Assembly: GCA_023435305.1 (NCBI GenBank)
Contig: JAEYRV010000043.1
Location: 1 to 64,000 of the forward strand
Source: Bacillota bacterium
GTDB lineage: Bacteria > Bacillota > Clostridia > Acetivibrionales > DTU013
DNA: 64,000 nucleotides
Direction of reading: 5' to 3'
Under the pieces are notes generated by a model that had not been told where the DNA came from, searched no databases, and worked only from the letters and a program-made list of their open reading frames with translations. Positions 33,699 through 42,982 of the stretch are shown in pieces (position 1 is the first letter of the stretch; every line of letters starts with the position of its first letter). The position numbers were made by a program, and so were the translations under genes.

Positions 33699-34829
33699 TT
33701 AAGGATTTTTAGTAAGCTCGTCTATCCTGATTTTTGCATTTCTGACATAAGTGCTGTCGGGATAACCCTCTACAAGCTTCTGGAACATGGCCAGCGCGCC
33801 CCTGGAGTCCTGCAGGAACTGGCAGCTCCGGCCCATATAATAAAGGGCGGCATCCATCCTTCTGTACTGCGGGTCATACACCTGCACCTTTTCCAGGCTT
33901 TTCAAAGCGTCCTCATATTTTCTCCGGTTATAGAGCTTATAACCCTGATCGTACACCGATTTCGCCGCCAATGGCATCACTGTCGCATATAGCGAATCGA
34001 ATTTCTGCTTTTCGGCGTCATTGAACTCGATAGTTTTCATTAGCAGCAACATATCGGCCGCACTTTCATATTTCCTGTCCTTTACCAGATCGTCCACTTC
34101 GTACAGCTTCAATGCAGCCTTATAGTAATCGGCCTGCTGCATCGCGGTCTCCTTGTCCTTCTCGAGCAGCTCGTTCTTTTTCCGGAGATCGCTTATCTGC
34201 GCCTCATACTGCTGTAAATTGCTGTCATCGGTAGTATCCGTCTGTGCAGTGTCAGGTGCGGGGGCCTTGTCCGGAGCTTTCGGCAAGGCAAGGTATACGA
34301 CCGCACAAACCAGCAAACCGGCTATAAAACCGGCCCCTATCTTTATGATATCCGAAGCGCCGCTGCCTTTTAGATTTATTTTATTGGTTCGGGATTTTGT
34401 TTCCCTTACCCTCTTTAAATGTTGTTCCGGCTGTTCAGGGGACTTCTTCAGGGACTTCGGCTTTTGCGCCGGCGGCGCTGTCTGACTGATGTCTCCCATT
34501 CCCAGGCGCTGCATTATGTTCATAGCCAGAACGCTGTTGGATTCCGCCTTGATGACCCTGTTGAAGACCTCTGCGGCTTTTTCCCTTTCTCCCATGTAAC
34601 TATAGCAGATCCCGAGCAGATTGAACGCTTCGTTAAAGCCCGGGTTCATCGATGTCGCTTTTTTGAGACCGATTACCGCAATATCCTCACTTCCCGATCT
34701 GAGGCTCTCAATGGCCTTGTTGTATAGGAAAATGGAATTTCGGATATTATCCGGTATTTTCTCTACTTCCGGAACGATTTCGTCCAGATTGATAGGCCTG
34801 AAGTTCTCGAGTTCAGCTTTGAGATCCAT
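33699..34829 (-). CDS. Membrane-anchored TPR-repeat protein
   Basis: 376 residues. N-terminal TPR-like helices (ESLRSGSEDIAVIGLKKATS, FNLLGICYSYMGEREKAAEV) are followed by a basic linker, one membrane helix (IIKIGAGFIAGLLVCAVVYL near 170-190), a coiled coil (QYEAQISDLRKKNELLEKDK) and further TPR-like repeats to the end (YKLYNRRKYEDALKSLEKVQ). The C-terminal part resembles YbgF/BamD-type scaffolds. Function unknown; probably a scaffold spanning the membrane. ATG 34829 follows GGGGTGAGG by 6 bases. It lies 41 bases after folC. Confidence 0.82.
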   Translation of the reverse strand: MDLKAELENFRPINLDEIVPEVEKIPDNIRNSIFLYNKAIESLRSGSEDIAVIGLKKATSMNPGFNEAFNLLGICYSYMGEREKAAEVFNRVIKAESNSVLAMNIMQRLGMGDISQTAPPAQKPKSLKKSPEQPEQHLKRVRETKSRTNKINLKGSGASDIIKIGAGFIAGLLVCAVVYLALPKAPDKAPAPDTAQTDTTDDSNLQQYEAQISDLRKKNELLEKDKETAMQQADYYKAALKLYEVDDLVKDRKYESAADMLLLMKTIEFNDAEKQKFDSLYATVMPLAAKSVYDQGYKLYNRRKYEDALKSLEKVQVYDPQYRRMDAALYYMGRSCQFLQDSRGALAMFQKLVEGYPDSTYVRNAKIRIDELTKNP

Positions 34830-34870
34830 TGATTGCCTCACCCCCAATTTTATATGCTGGCATCGCCTCG

Positions 34871-36148
34871 TTATAATCCGAAATAATCTCTGACAGCGCC
34901 GATATAATACAATGACCCGAATGCACAGATGACTTCATCCGGCTCAGTTGATTCAAGGCTTGCCCTTATAGCATTTTCAATTGTATCACTAATCTGTATG
35001 TTATTACAATAGCTTCCGGCTGCCCTGGCCAGATCGGATGCCGGGAGCGCCCTGGGAGAGTTCGACGTCACGGCTATCAGCCGCCTGCAGACCGGCAGGA
35101 CTGCTTCCATCATGGAAAGGTAATCCTTGTCGCTGAGCACGCCCATTATCAGAGTGATCGGCCTTCCGGGAAAATATTCATCCAGTGCCCTGCGAAGTAC
35201 CGCTGCACCTTCCGGGTTGTGGGCTCCGTCTACCAGGAACACCGGATCTTTCCCCAGCACTTCAAGTCGTCCGGGCCATTTAGTATTTGCAAGGCCGCGT
35301 CTCAGAGCCTCATCGGTTATTTTGAAGCCTTTTCGTTTCAGAATTTCTGTGGATCTGACAGCTACGGCGGCATTATTTATCTGGTGCGCGCCCAAAAGGC
35401 CTATCTTTAGCCTATCGTAGCCTCCTATGCTGAATACCTGTCCGTCAATTCCGAATTCATGGCTTTCGACGTCTGAAAAATTTGTCATGTACAGCCTTGC
35501 GCCCCTTTCAGCGCAGGCTTTTTCAAAAACCTGTTCGACTTCCCTGCTCTGACCGTATATAACAACATCTCCGCCGGGTTTTATTATCCCCGCCTTTTCA
35601 AATGCTATCTCAGGGAGCGTCTTTCCAAGGCGGTCCGTATGGTCGTAGCTGATTGTTGTAATGACGGCAAGTTCGGGCGTATCTATGATGTTCGTGGAAT
35701 CGAACCTGCCGCCCAATCCCACTTCAAGTACTACGATATCGCATTCCTTGCGGTAATAATACTCGAAAGCCACCGCAGTAACTATTTCGAATTCGGTAGG
35801 ATGGTTCTCTCCCATCGCCAGCATCCTATCGACGTTAGATTTGACAAAAGCTGTGATCTCCGCGAGTTCGTCCCTTGTGATCTCGTCGTTTCCAATGCGG
35901 ATCCTCTCGGTAAAACGCTGTATGAAGGGCGACGTATATATACCTGTCCGCAAGCCGGCCTCCATCAGGATATTGGCGATGAATGCCGCTGTTGAACCCT
36001 TCCCGTTCGTACCTGCAATATGCACGAAACGGAGCTTCTTCTGGGGGTTCCCCATTAGCCCGAGCAGTGTGCCGATATTGTGCAGACCTAACTTGCTTCC
36101 GAATTTCATGGTGCCGTGTATATATTCGATTGCTTCGTCGTAAGTCAT
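34871..36148 (-). CDS. folC: Folylpolyglutamate synthase / dihydrofolate synthase
   Basis: 425 residues. Mur-ligase-type ATP loop HIAGTNGKGSTAAFIANIL, the folate loop SPFIQRFTERIRI, YDHTDRLGKTLPEIAFEKAG and VDGAHNPEGAAVLRRAL are all typical. It adds glutamate to folates. ATG 36148 is preferred (AGAAGGA 6 bases upstream) over ATG 36154. It leads a two-gene unit with the TPR protein. Confidence 0.96.
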   Translation of the reverse strand: MTYDEAIEYIHGTMKFGSKLGLHNIGTLLGLMGNPQKKLRFVHIAGTNGKGSTAAFIANILMEAGLRTGIYTSPFIQRFTERIRIGNDEITRDELAEITAFVKSNVDRMLAMGENHPTEFEIVTAVAFEYYYRKECDIVVLEVGLGGRFDSTNIIDTPELAVITTISYDHTDRLGKTLPEIAFEKAGIIKPGGDVVIYGQSREVEQVFEKACAERGARLYMTNFSDVESHEFGIDGQVFSIGGYDRLKIGLLGAHQINNAAVAVRSTEILKRKGFKITDEALRRGLANTKWPGRLEVLGKDPVFLVDGAHNPEGAAVLRRALDEYFPGRPITLIMGVLSDKDYLSMMEAVLPVCRRLIAVTSNSPRALPASDLARAAGSYCNNIQISDTIENAIRASLESTEPDEVICAFGSLYYIGAVRDYFGL

Positions 36149-36267
36149 GTCCATTCCTTCTTACATAATTATGTTTACTCCGGTTGTGTCGGTACAAGTC
36201 GGTCGTACCGACCGTACCGGTTGTATCGGTCGTGTCGGTTGCTTTCTATTGCGGAGTTTTGTTCAAA

Positions 36268-36361
36268 GAGCATATAGCTTCAGCTTAGCGGCAAATCTAA
36301 CTCGCTCGCAAAGCTCGCTCAAACAGAGATTTGCCCTTGCCAATGCTTCAACAATATGCTC
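36268..36361. repeat. Large imperfect inverted repeat between secA and folC
   Basis: The outer arms GAGCATAT/ATATGCTC (36268-36275, 36354-36361) and inner arms GGCAAATCT/AGATTTGCC (36290-36298, 36327-36335) flank a CTCGCTCGCAAAGCTCGCTC core. It lies 77 bases after the secA stop. A separate stretch at 36186-36240 has short GGTCGT/ACCGACC echoes. It could be a dispersed intergenic repeat or a transcript-end structure. Confidence 0.5.
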
Positions 36362-36437
36362 TAATTCGCAAAACTCATGCAATATCAAACAAACGACACA
36401 ACCGGCCTGCTAAAATTCATTCAACTGAGTGCGCCTT

Positions 36438-39200
36438 TTATTCTGCATCTCCGAGGCCGGCGCCGCAGCACTTCTTGTACTTTTTGCCGCTGCCGCATGG
36501 GCACGGATCGTTTCTGCCCACTTTCGCGTTGCTGCGTTGAACGGGCTTTTTAGGCTGCTCCTCTTCTCCTCCGTGGCTGGCTGTAGTCGGCTCCGCTACC
36601 TTTTCACGCTTCGGAGCGCCCTGCTCGCGGTTTATGCGCACGTGGAGCAGCATTTTGACCGAATCCTCCTGGATGTTCTTTACCATTTCCTCAAACATCG
36701 AAAAGCCTTCGAATTTATATTCAACGGCAGGATCGCGCTGGCCGTATGCCCTCATGCTGACGCCGGAGCGAAGCTGATCCATCGCATCGATATGGTCCAT
36801 CCACTTTTCATCGACTACCCTTAGAAGGACTATTCTTTCAAGCTCCCTCATCAGCTCGGTTCCATACTCCGCCTCTTTGGCCTCATAGTTCTTTGTCGCT
36901 GTTTCAAGCAGTGTATCGTGGAGGTCTTCCTTTGTATAGCCCTCCATTTCTTCCCTCGACAGCTTAATCATATCCTTCTGCATGAACATGCTTTCCGCCT
37001 GCGCATTGATACTATCCCAATCCCAGAGATCCGGATGCGGGCTGTCGGAACAATAAACCGACACAAGGTTGTCGACGTCTCCCTCCAGCATTTTTACAAA
37101 GGAGTCTCTCAGGTTTTCGCCGTTCAACACCTGCTTTCGCTGGCCGTATATGATCTCTCTCTGTTTGTTCATTACATCGTCATACTGCAGAACTTGTTTT
37201 CTGATTCCGAAGTTCTTGCCTTCCACCCTGCGCTGTGCATTCTCTATCGCATTGGAAAGCATCCTGTGTTCGATTGGCTGGTCATCCTCGAGGCCAAGCG
37301 TGTTAACGACCGCAGTGAGCCTATCAGAACCGAACAGACGCATCAAATCATCTTCCAGCGATATATAGAAGCGTGAAGATCCCGGGTCGCCCTGTCGGCC
37401 TGAACGTCCGCGCAGCTGGTTGTCTATACGCCTGGACTCATGCCGCTCTGTACCGATGATGTGAAGGCCGCCGGCGGTAACGACCTTGTCCCTCTCCGAG
37501 CCTATATGCTCCTTGAATTGGTTATAAAACTGCTTGTAAGTGGCTCTGGCATTCAGGATCTCTTCGTTGTCAGTGTCGTTGAAGCTCGTCGATTCATTTA
37601 TCAGTTCCTCAGGGAAGCCCTGCTTCCTGAGCTCCTGCTTCGCCATAAACTCGGCATTGCCGCCGAGCACTATATCGGTACCACGGCCCGCCATGTTGGT
37701 CGCGATTGTAACGGCGCCCAATTTGCCTGCCTGTGCGATTATCTCGGCTTCCTTCTCATGGAATTTGGCATTCAGCACCTGATGGGTTATGCCCCTCTTT
37801 TTCAGCATACTGCTGAGCAGTTCCGACTTCTCGATCGAAATCGTACCTATAAGTACTGGCTGGCCCGTCTTATGACGTTCCACTACTTCATCTATAACCG
37901 CATTGAACTTGCCAGTTTCATTCTTGTAAACGCAATCGGGATGATCGGCCCTGATCATGGGCATGTTCGTAGGGATCTCGATAACGTCGAGTTTGTATAT
38001 GGTCTGGAATTCCTGTTCCTCCGTCAGCGCGGTACCGGTCATGCCCGCCAGCTTTTCGTACATCCTGAAATAATTCTGGAACGTAATGGTGGCAAGCGTT
38101 TTGCTCTCCCTCTCCACCTTGACATTCTCCTTGGCTTCAATAGCCTGGTGCAGGCCTTCGCTGTACCTTCTGCCGTACATCAGACGGCCGGTGAATTCAT
38201 CGACTATTATGATCTCGCCGTCTTTGATGACATATTCCCTGTCCTTCTTCATCAGGCCATGTGCCTTCAGCGCCTGGTTTATATGGTGTGAAAGCGTCAT
38301 GTTGTCCGGATCCGAAAGATTTTCCACTCCGAAGAACTGTTCGGCCTTCGTTACGCCTCTGGCTGTTAGCGCCGCAGAATGTGCCTTTTCGTCCACAATA
38401 TAGTCTGCGTCCACATCCTCGTCGCCCTGTTTATCGTCGGTTTCGGCGTATACCTTTACCTTGAGGCGTTTAGCAAACGCGTCGGCTTTTTTATACATGT
38501 CGGTCGATTTATCCCCGGCTCCGGAAATGATCAGCGGCGTCCTGGCTTCATCTATAAGGATGCTGTCAACCTCGTCGACTATGGCGTAATGCAGGTCGCG
38601 CTGCACCATGTCGCTCTTGTAGATGACCATGTTGTCCCTGAGGTAGTCGAAACCCAATTCATTGTTGGTACCATAGGTGATATCACAATTATAGGCCTTT
38701 CTTCTCTCTTCATTGTCCAGATCGTGGACTACGAGTCCTACCGTAAGACCGAGGAAGTTGTATATCTTGCCCATCCATTCGCTGTCGCGGCGTGCCAGGT
38801 AATCATTCACAGTTACTATGTGCACGCCCTTGCCTTCGAGTGCGTTAAGATAGACCGGAAGTGTCGCAACGAGGGTTTTCCCTTCGCCGGTCTTCATTTC
38901 GGATATGCGCCCCTGATGAAGTACGATGCCGCCTATCAGCTGTACGCGGAAATGCCTCATTCCAAGCACCCTTACGGATGCTTCCCTTACGACTGCAAAG
39001 GCTTCGGGCAGTATATCGTCGATCGTTTCCCCTTCTTCAAGCCTCTTTCTGAATTCAGGTGTTTTGCCTTTCAGCTGTTCATCGGTCAAGGCCTTCATCT
39101 CAGGCTCAAGGCTCTCTATTTCATCCACGATGGGTATGATTCTCTTAAGTTCCCTGTCGCTGTAGGAACCAATAATTTTTTCAATAACAGTTTTAAACAT
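36438..39200 (-). CDS. secA: Preprotein translocase ATPase SecA
   Basis: 920 residues. Walker A MKTGEGKTLVATLPVYLNAL, DEAD-type motif VDEVDSILIDEARTPLIISG, helicase motif GRAGRQGDPG-type text RGRSGRQGDPGSSRFYISLE and the C-terminal zinc-binding SEC-C tail NDPCPCGSGKKYKKCCG identify SecA. It drives protein export through SecYEG. ATG 39200 is set by GGAGGT. No prfB gene follows, unlike B. subtilis. Confidence 0.98.
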   Translation of the reverse strand: MFKTVIEKIIGSYSDRELKRIIPIVDEIESLEPEMKALTDEQLKGKTPEFRKRLEEGETIDDILPEAFAVVREASVRVLGMRHFRVQLIGGIVLHQGRISEMKTGEGKTLVATLPVYLNALEGKGVHIVTVNDYLARRDSEWMGKIYNFLGLTVGLVVHDLDNEERRKAYNCDITYGTNNELGFDYLRDNMVIYKSDMVQRDLHYAIVDEVDSILIDEARTPLIISGAGDKSTDMYKKADAFAKRLKVKVYAETDDKQGDEDVDADYIVDEKAHSAALTARGVTKAEQFFGVENLSDPDNMTLSHHINQALKAHGLMKKDREYVIKDGEIIIVDEFTGRLMYGRRYSEGLHQAIEAKENVKVERESKTLATITFQNYFRMYEKLAGMTGTALTEEQEFQTIYKLDVIEIPTNMPMIRADHPDCVYKNETGKFNAVIDEVVERHKTGQPVLIGTISIEKSELLSSMLKKRGITHQVLNAKFHEKEAEIIAQAGKLGAVTIATNMAGRGTDIVLGGNAEFMAKQELRKQGFPEELINESTSFNDTDNEEILNARATYKQFYNQFKEHIGSERDKVVTAGGLHIIGTERHESRRIDNQLRGRSGRQGDPGSSRFYISLEDDLMRLFGSDRLTAVVNTLGLEDDQPIEHRMLSNAIENAQRRVEGKNFGIRKQVLQYDDVMNKQREIIYGQRKQVLNGENLRDSFVKMLEGDVDNLVSVYCSDSPHPDLWDWDSINAQAESMFMQKDMIKLSREEMEGYTKEDLHDTLLETATKNYEAKEAEYGTELMRELERIVLLRVVDEKWMDHIDAMDQLRSGVSMRAYGQRDPAVEYKFEGFSMFEEMVKNIQEDSVKMLLHVRINREQGAPKREKVAEPTTASHGGEEEQPKKPVQRSNAKVGRNDPCPCGSGKKYKKCCGAGLGDAE

Positions 39201-39214
39201 GATTACCTCCATTT

Positions 39215-39256
39215 GGACGTTTTAAATGAAATTCACACCATTGGTGCTAAACGTCC
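39215..39256 (-). promoter_or_regulatory. Hairpin in the secA leader
   Basis: GGACGTTTTA pairs with CTAAACGTCC; the loop contains its own small CACC-ATT-GGTG hairpin. The 3' arm ends 5 bases before the secA ribosome binding site, so folding could affect initiation. No U-tract. Confidence 0.45.
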
Positions 39257-39308
39257 TCCATAAATTGTTAATAACCCGGAGTAAAGACCCCCGGCAGAAT
39301 AATAAAGC

Positions 39309-39710
39309 CTAGAGTAAAGTATTTCCGGCATATGGAGGCGACAGACCCGAAACGTGTGAAAACGCTCCGCTTCGGCAGTATAAAATCTGACCGGGATGGA
39401 TTTTCAAAGAAACTGTCCGGAAGGTAGAACTATCTATTGGATCATACCATAAAAAAGTGCTGTTTTTAGGCGAAATTGTTCGAAAAGGAAGTACGGCCCT
39501 TCCGTTTGAAAGTGCATAGGCAACTAAAGCCCGGTCAGCCTGGGCAGTTGAAAGCTCCGCATTCCTGGCCGTCTGGGCCGATACGCTGTTGAAGAGCTCC
39601 AGCAGCATGTCTGCCGATATACTTAAATTGGCGTTTACTATCTGAGCCTCGGCGCCCTTGGAAGTCAGCGCCGATAAAATCAGAAAGCCTATCAAAAGAC
39701 TCCTGAACAA
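39309..39710 (-). CDS. Possible small secreted protein after yerC
   Basis: 133 residues, not recognised. The first 22 residues (RSLLIGFLILSALTSKGAEA) look like a signal peptide with Ala-x-Ala cleavage. The rest has no motif I know, and the C-terminal third looks less protein-like. TTG at 39710 starts 3 bases after the yerC stop, with AAGGA in the end of yerC at suitable distance, so coupled translation is possible. It could equally be a chance frame. Confidence 0.35.
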   Translation of the reverse strand: MFRSLLIGFLILSALTSKGAEAQIVNANLSISADMLLELFNSVSAQTARNAELSTAQADRALVAYALSNGRAVLPFRTISPKNSTFLWYDPIDSSTFRTVSLKIHPGQILYCRSGAFSHVSGLSPPYAGNTLL

Positions 39711-39712
39711 AC

Positions 39713-40009
39713 CTATCTTCCTTTCTTTTCAAGCCTTTCAAGTACAATCTTGTAACCGTCCTCACCGTAATTCAGGCAGCGGTTTACTCTGCTGATGGTG
39801 GCCGTGCTGGCGCCGGTTTTTTCGCTTATATCCATATAAGTATACCCCGCTTTCAGCATTTTTGCCACCTCAAGTCTCTGGGCCATCGCCTTTATTTCGG
39901 AAACAGTGCAGATATCTTCGAAAAAATTATAACACTCTTCCGAATTTTCTAAAAGCAATATTGCCTCGAACAAACCGTCAGTCGATTGATCCTGTATTTT
40001 TGAATTCAT
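39713..40009 (-). CDS. YerC/YecD-family TrpR-like DNA-binding protein
   Basis: 98 residues. The TrpR-type helix-turn-helix YTYMDISEKTGASTATISRV and the flanking LFEAILLLENSEECYNFFED and RCLNYGEDGYK are almost the family consensus. Regulatory targets are generally not known for clostridial members. ATG 40009 is used; it starts MNSKIQDQ as family members do. The longer frame from 40054 lacks a ribosome binding site. Confidence 0.92.
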   Translation of the reverse strand: MNSKIQDQSTDGLFEAILLLENSEECYNFFEDICTVSEIKAMAQRLEVAKMLKAGYTYMDISEKTGASTATISRVNRCLNYGEDGYKIVLERLEKKGR

Positions 40010-40248
40010 ACGATCCCACTCTCCGGTGCACTTTGGAAATATCCTGTCAAGCATTTCCCATGATCAGGACATTCACACTTTAATACTGTAAAATATTAAA
40101 ATACACTAAATCTACATTATCAGCTTTTTCAACCGCAGTCAATATACTATGATTTCGAAGAAAAGATGGTATATTTGCGCACCGACGTTTTGCCATCCAA
40201 TATATTTAAGGGCAAATTATTGGCGGCGCATAAATTCCGCCGGAGGCG

Positions 40249-40280
40249 TATAATAGCCTCAAGATCTTGAGGCTATTATA
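40249..40280. promoter_or_regulatory. Perfect 32-bp palindrome upstream of the GNAT-like gene
   Basis: TATAATAGCCTCAAGA is followed directly by its exact reverse complement TCTTGAGGCTATTATA. It ends 6 bases before the -35 box of the promoter at 40287-40315. A loopless dyad with no U-tract beside a promoter suggests an operator for a dimeric regulator. Confidence 0.6.
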
Positions 40281-40286
40281 CCTTAA

Positions 40287-40315
40287 TTGCGGACAAAAAG
40301 TCTTGATGATATAAT
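40287..40315 (+). promoter_or_regulatory. Promoter of the GNAT-like gene
   Basis: TTGCGG (40287-40292), 17-base spacer, TATAAT (40310-40315), with the start codon 118 bases downstream. The remainder of the 40010-40432 gap shows no gene. Confidence 0.68.
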
Positions 40316-40432
40316 GTGAGGGGAATAGTGGGAAAACGGTGCGTCCGTATTGCTTTAGCGTCAAAATGGGACATTCCTTGCGCAGCACTTTGAAGGTGTT
40401 TCCCTTTCATTATATTACTAGGAGGATAACAG

Positions 40433-41560
40433 ATGAAGCCCGACATAAAACCCGTTGTATCCAAAGCAGAAATGAAGCAGTTCCTGAAACTCCCCTGGAA
40501 AATATACAAAAATGATAAAAACTGGGTACCGCCCCTGTTAAACGAAATCAGGGCTTCACTTGATCCAGTGAAGAATCCGGCGCTCCAGAAAATCATACAT
40601 CAGCTTTTCCTGGCCTGTGTGGACGGCGAGCCCGTTGGAAGGATCTATGCGGGCATCGATACCAACCTCAACGAGAAAAAGAAAATGAATATGGCCTTCT
40701 TCTCCATGTTTGAAACCATAAACGACAGCGAAACAGCCTGTGCGCTCCTTGATGCAGCCATCGGCTGGGCAAAGCGCAACGGCGCGGATTTCATATGCGG
40801 ACCCTGCGCAGTCAATGGAACTGACGGTGACGAAAACAAGGGGATGCTGATGGACTGCTTCGACAGACCTCCTGTGCTTATGAACTCCTACAACCCTTCC
40901 TACTATGTCGATCTTGTAGAGCGTTACGGATTTGTCAAGGATTACGACGTATTTGCCTACTTTATAGACAGGGAAACGACTTTCCAGAAGGATCCCGGGA
41001 AGGTTATAGAATATGCCCAGAAGCGCTATGATTTCAGGGTGGATACCTTGAGCCTGACGGACCTGGAAGGCGAGGTCAGGGCGCTGAAGCAGGTAATGGA
41101 CAAGGCGATGCCGGATGAATGGCCCGATCTTGTGCCCCCGTCTCTCGAGGAAGTCCGGGATATGGCTAAAAGGCTCGTGCCCCTTGCGGAACCTGATATA
41201 ATACCTATAGCGCGTCACGGCGATGAGGCCATAGGATTCGGCATAGCGCTCCCGGATTACAATCAGGTGCTCATCCATTTGAACGGAAGGATAACACCTC
41301 TCGGAGCTTTGAAATACCTGTGGTACAAGCGGAGGATCTCGTCGGCGCGTATGTTCGTCATGTTCGTCGTACCGGAATTCAGAAACAAGGGCGTTTCCTA
41401 CGCGCTTTATTACACCGCCTTCAACAACGCTCTCAAAAAAGGGTATAAAACCGGTGAAGCCTCCACCATCGGCGAAACGAACCATAGGATGAGGGCTGAT
41501 ATCGAAGGAACCGGCGCTCAGCGTTACAAAACCTACAGAATATACAGAAAGGAACTCTGA
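40433..41560 (+). CDS. GNAT-like N-acyltransferase family protein
   Basis: 375 residues of the conserved family that starts KQFLKLPWKIYKNDKNWVPP and contains RIYAGIDTNLN, FICGPCAVNGTDGDENKGML and a GNAT-like C-terminal fold (ARMFVMFVVPEFRNKGVSYAL). Members are annotated as hypothetical acetyltransferases; substrate unknown. TAGGAGG precedes ATG by 7 bases. It is a single-gene unit with its own promoter, an upstream palindrome and a terminator that includes the stop codon. Confidence 0.85.
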   Translation: MKPDIKPVVSKAEMKQFLKLPWKIYKNDKNWVPPLLNEIRASLDPVKNPALQKIIHQLFLACVDGEPVGRIYAGIDTNLNEKKKMNMAFFSMFETINDSETACALLDAAIGWAKRNGADFICGPCAVNGTDGDENKGMLMDCFDRPPVLMNSYNPSYYVDLVERYGFVKDYDVFAYFIDRETTFQKDPGKVIEYAQKRYDFRVDTLSLTDLEGEVRALKQVMDKAMPDEWPDLVPPSLEEVRDMAKRLVPLAEPDIIPIARHGDEAIGFGIALPDYNQVLIHLNGRITPLGALKYLWYKRRISSARMFVMFVVPEFRNKGVSYALYYTAFNNALKKGYKTGEASTIGETNHRMRADIEGTGAQRYKTYRIYRKEL

Positions 41561-41579
41561 TGGCTCAGAGTTCCTTTTT
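41548..41579 (+). terminator. Terminator overlapping the GNAT-like gene end
   Basis: A perfect 10-bp stem GGAACTCTGA/TCAGAGTTCC with loop TGGC, followed by TTTTT. The stop codon TGA is part of the 5' arm. Confidence 0.85.
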
Positions 41580-41654
41580 CCCGCCGTATTGTATTGTTAC
41601 GTATTGCCCCGATTTACCGGCTGTCGGCTTTACCGATCCGGCTATTGCCTTAGC

Positions 41655-42839
41655 TTATACATTTACTTCTTCTTTAAAATTTTCATCTTCATACTCGACT
41701 TCCTCTATATATCCACCCTTCTTGACCTCGTATCTGATGCCTCTCCAGGTTACATACGGGTTGCTTATGGAGAATAACAGGTAGAAGGTTGCGAACAGGT
41801 CAAAGAACAGCGGTGTTACAAAATCGGTAATTACAATGCCATTACCGGTTATAACTCTCATAAGGATGCCGTGTATGATCCTTATTCCCATGAACATCAG
41901 CGACAGACATATCACAAACGGATTCCTGAATGCCAGGCCCAGAAGCAGTATCAGCCAGTACCAGAAAAACATCGCTATGAACATCGGTAGTTCCGTTGCT
42001 ATATGAGCCTTAATGCCGATCCCGATACGACGTGCGTAATTGAAGGATTTCTCCTTTGCAAGCTTGTTCACGTGGCATTCCAGGAAAGGCCCGAGTATCA
42101 GCTTATATCCCATCTTGTAAAGCGTATTGCCGAGGTGCAGATCTTCAAGGAGCGAGCCGCCGAAGGCTTCCAGTCCTCCTAACTCCTGCAGCAGGCTCTT
42201 TCTCATCGCAAAAGCCGCGCCTGTAGCGCCCACATCGACGCCGAGCTTCGTAAGAAATGCCCAGGTAAAATCGGTTTCGGTATTTTGTGTAAATGTGAAG
42301 AACCGGGTCCAGAAATCCCTACCGCCGATATTGATCTGTCCGCAGGTAATGATCCCGACTTTTTCGTTCTTTAGAGGGCGAACCATCTTTACTATGAAAT
42401 CCTGCTTGATTCTAATATCGCTGTCGCCGAACATAACAATATCGTATTTTGCAAGCTTCATACCGTTAACCATATTGGAGCTCTTTCCGTTAAGCCCGGG
42501 TATAACGGGGTTTATCGTAATTTCACAGTCCAGGTTCGGATGATCTTCAATGATCTTCTGCACTATCGGTATCGCGAGGTCGCCCGCGGACTGAAAGCTG
42601 AATATATGCTGTATCGGGCCGTTGTATTGCTGTCTGAACCAGGATTCGAGATTCCTTTCGAGTTCGAAATCGACATCTTTGATCGGGTGTATAATACTGA
42701 CGCCTACTTTGGCATCCTCATTGTCGGATTGTATAATATGATTCGTCCATCTTAAGTGAAGATTCAGAAAGAGAAGCTGTGCACACCAGAAAAGGATGAA
42801 CAGGGCTCCCACTGAAAGTGATATATACAACAGCAACAT
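41655..42839 (-). CDS. Membrane glycosyltransferase, GT2/ceramide-glucosyltransferase-like
   Basis: 394 residues. An N-terminal membrane helix, then a GT-A domain with VSIIHPIKDVDFELERNLES, the D-x-D motif FGDSDIRIK, the acceptor-side LEDLHLGNTLYKMGY (ED-x-x-G), and three to four C-terminal membrane spans. The layout matches GT21 ceramide glucosyltransferase-like proteins, which make glycolipids from UDP-sugars. Tail is acidic. The next genes on the same strand encode an acyltransferase and a DinB-like protein, so lipid or surface glycan modification is plausible. Confidence 0.87.
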   Translation of the reverse strand: MLLLYISLSVGALFILFWCAQLLFLNLHLRWTNHIIQSDNEDAKVGVSIIHPIKDVDFELERNLESWFRQQYNGPIQHIFSFQSAGDLAIPIVQKIIEDHPNLDCEITINPVIPGLNGKSSNMVNGMKLAKYDIVMFGDSDIRIKQDFIVKMVRPLKNEKVGIITCGQINIGGRDFWTRFFTFTQNTETDFTWAFLTKLGVDVGATGAAFAMRKSLLQELGGLEAFGGSLLEDLHLGNTLYKMGYKLILGPFLECHVNKLAKEKSFNYARRIGIGIKAHIATELPMFIAMFFWYWLILLLGLAFRNPFVICLSLMFMGIRIIHGILMRVITGNGIVITDFVTPLFFDLFATFYLLFSISNPYVTWRGIRYEVKKGGYIEEVEYEDENFKEEVNV

Positions 42840-42982
42840 GAGCTATTCCCCCAAAAATAAATAGTTATAAACCACTGGTCGTATATTTATGACCTAGTAT
42901 TAAGTTACTTCTTTACTATTATATAACTTATCCATGGTTTATACAACTTAATTAAGCCAATGTGGCTCAGATCACTTCGGAT

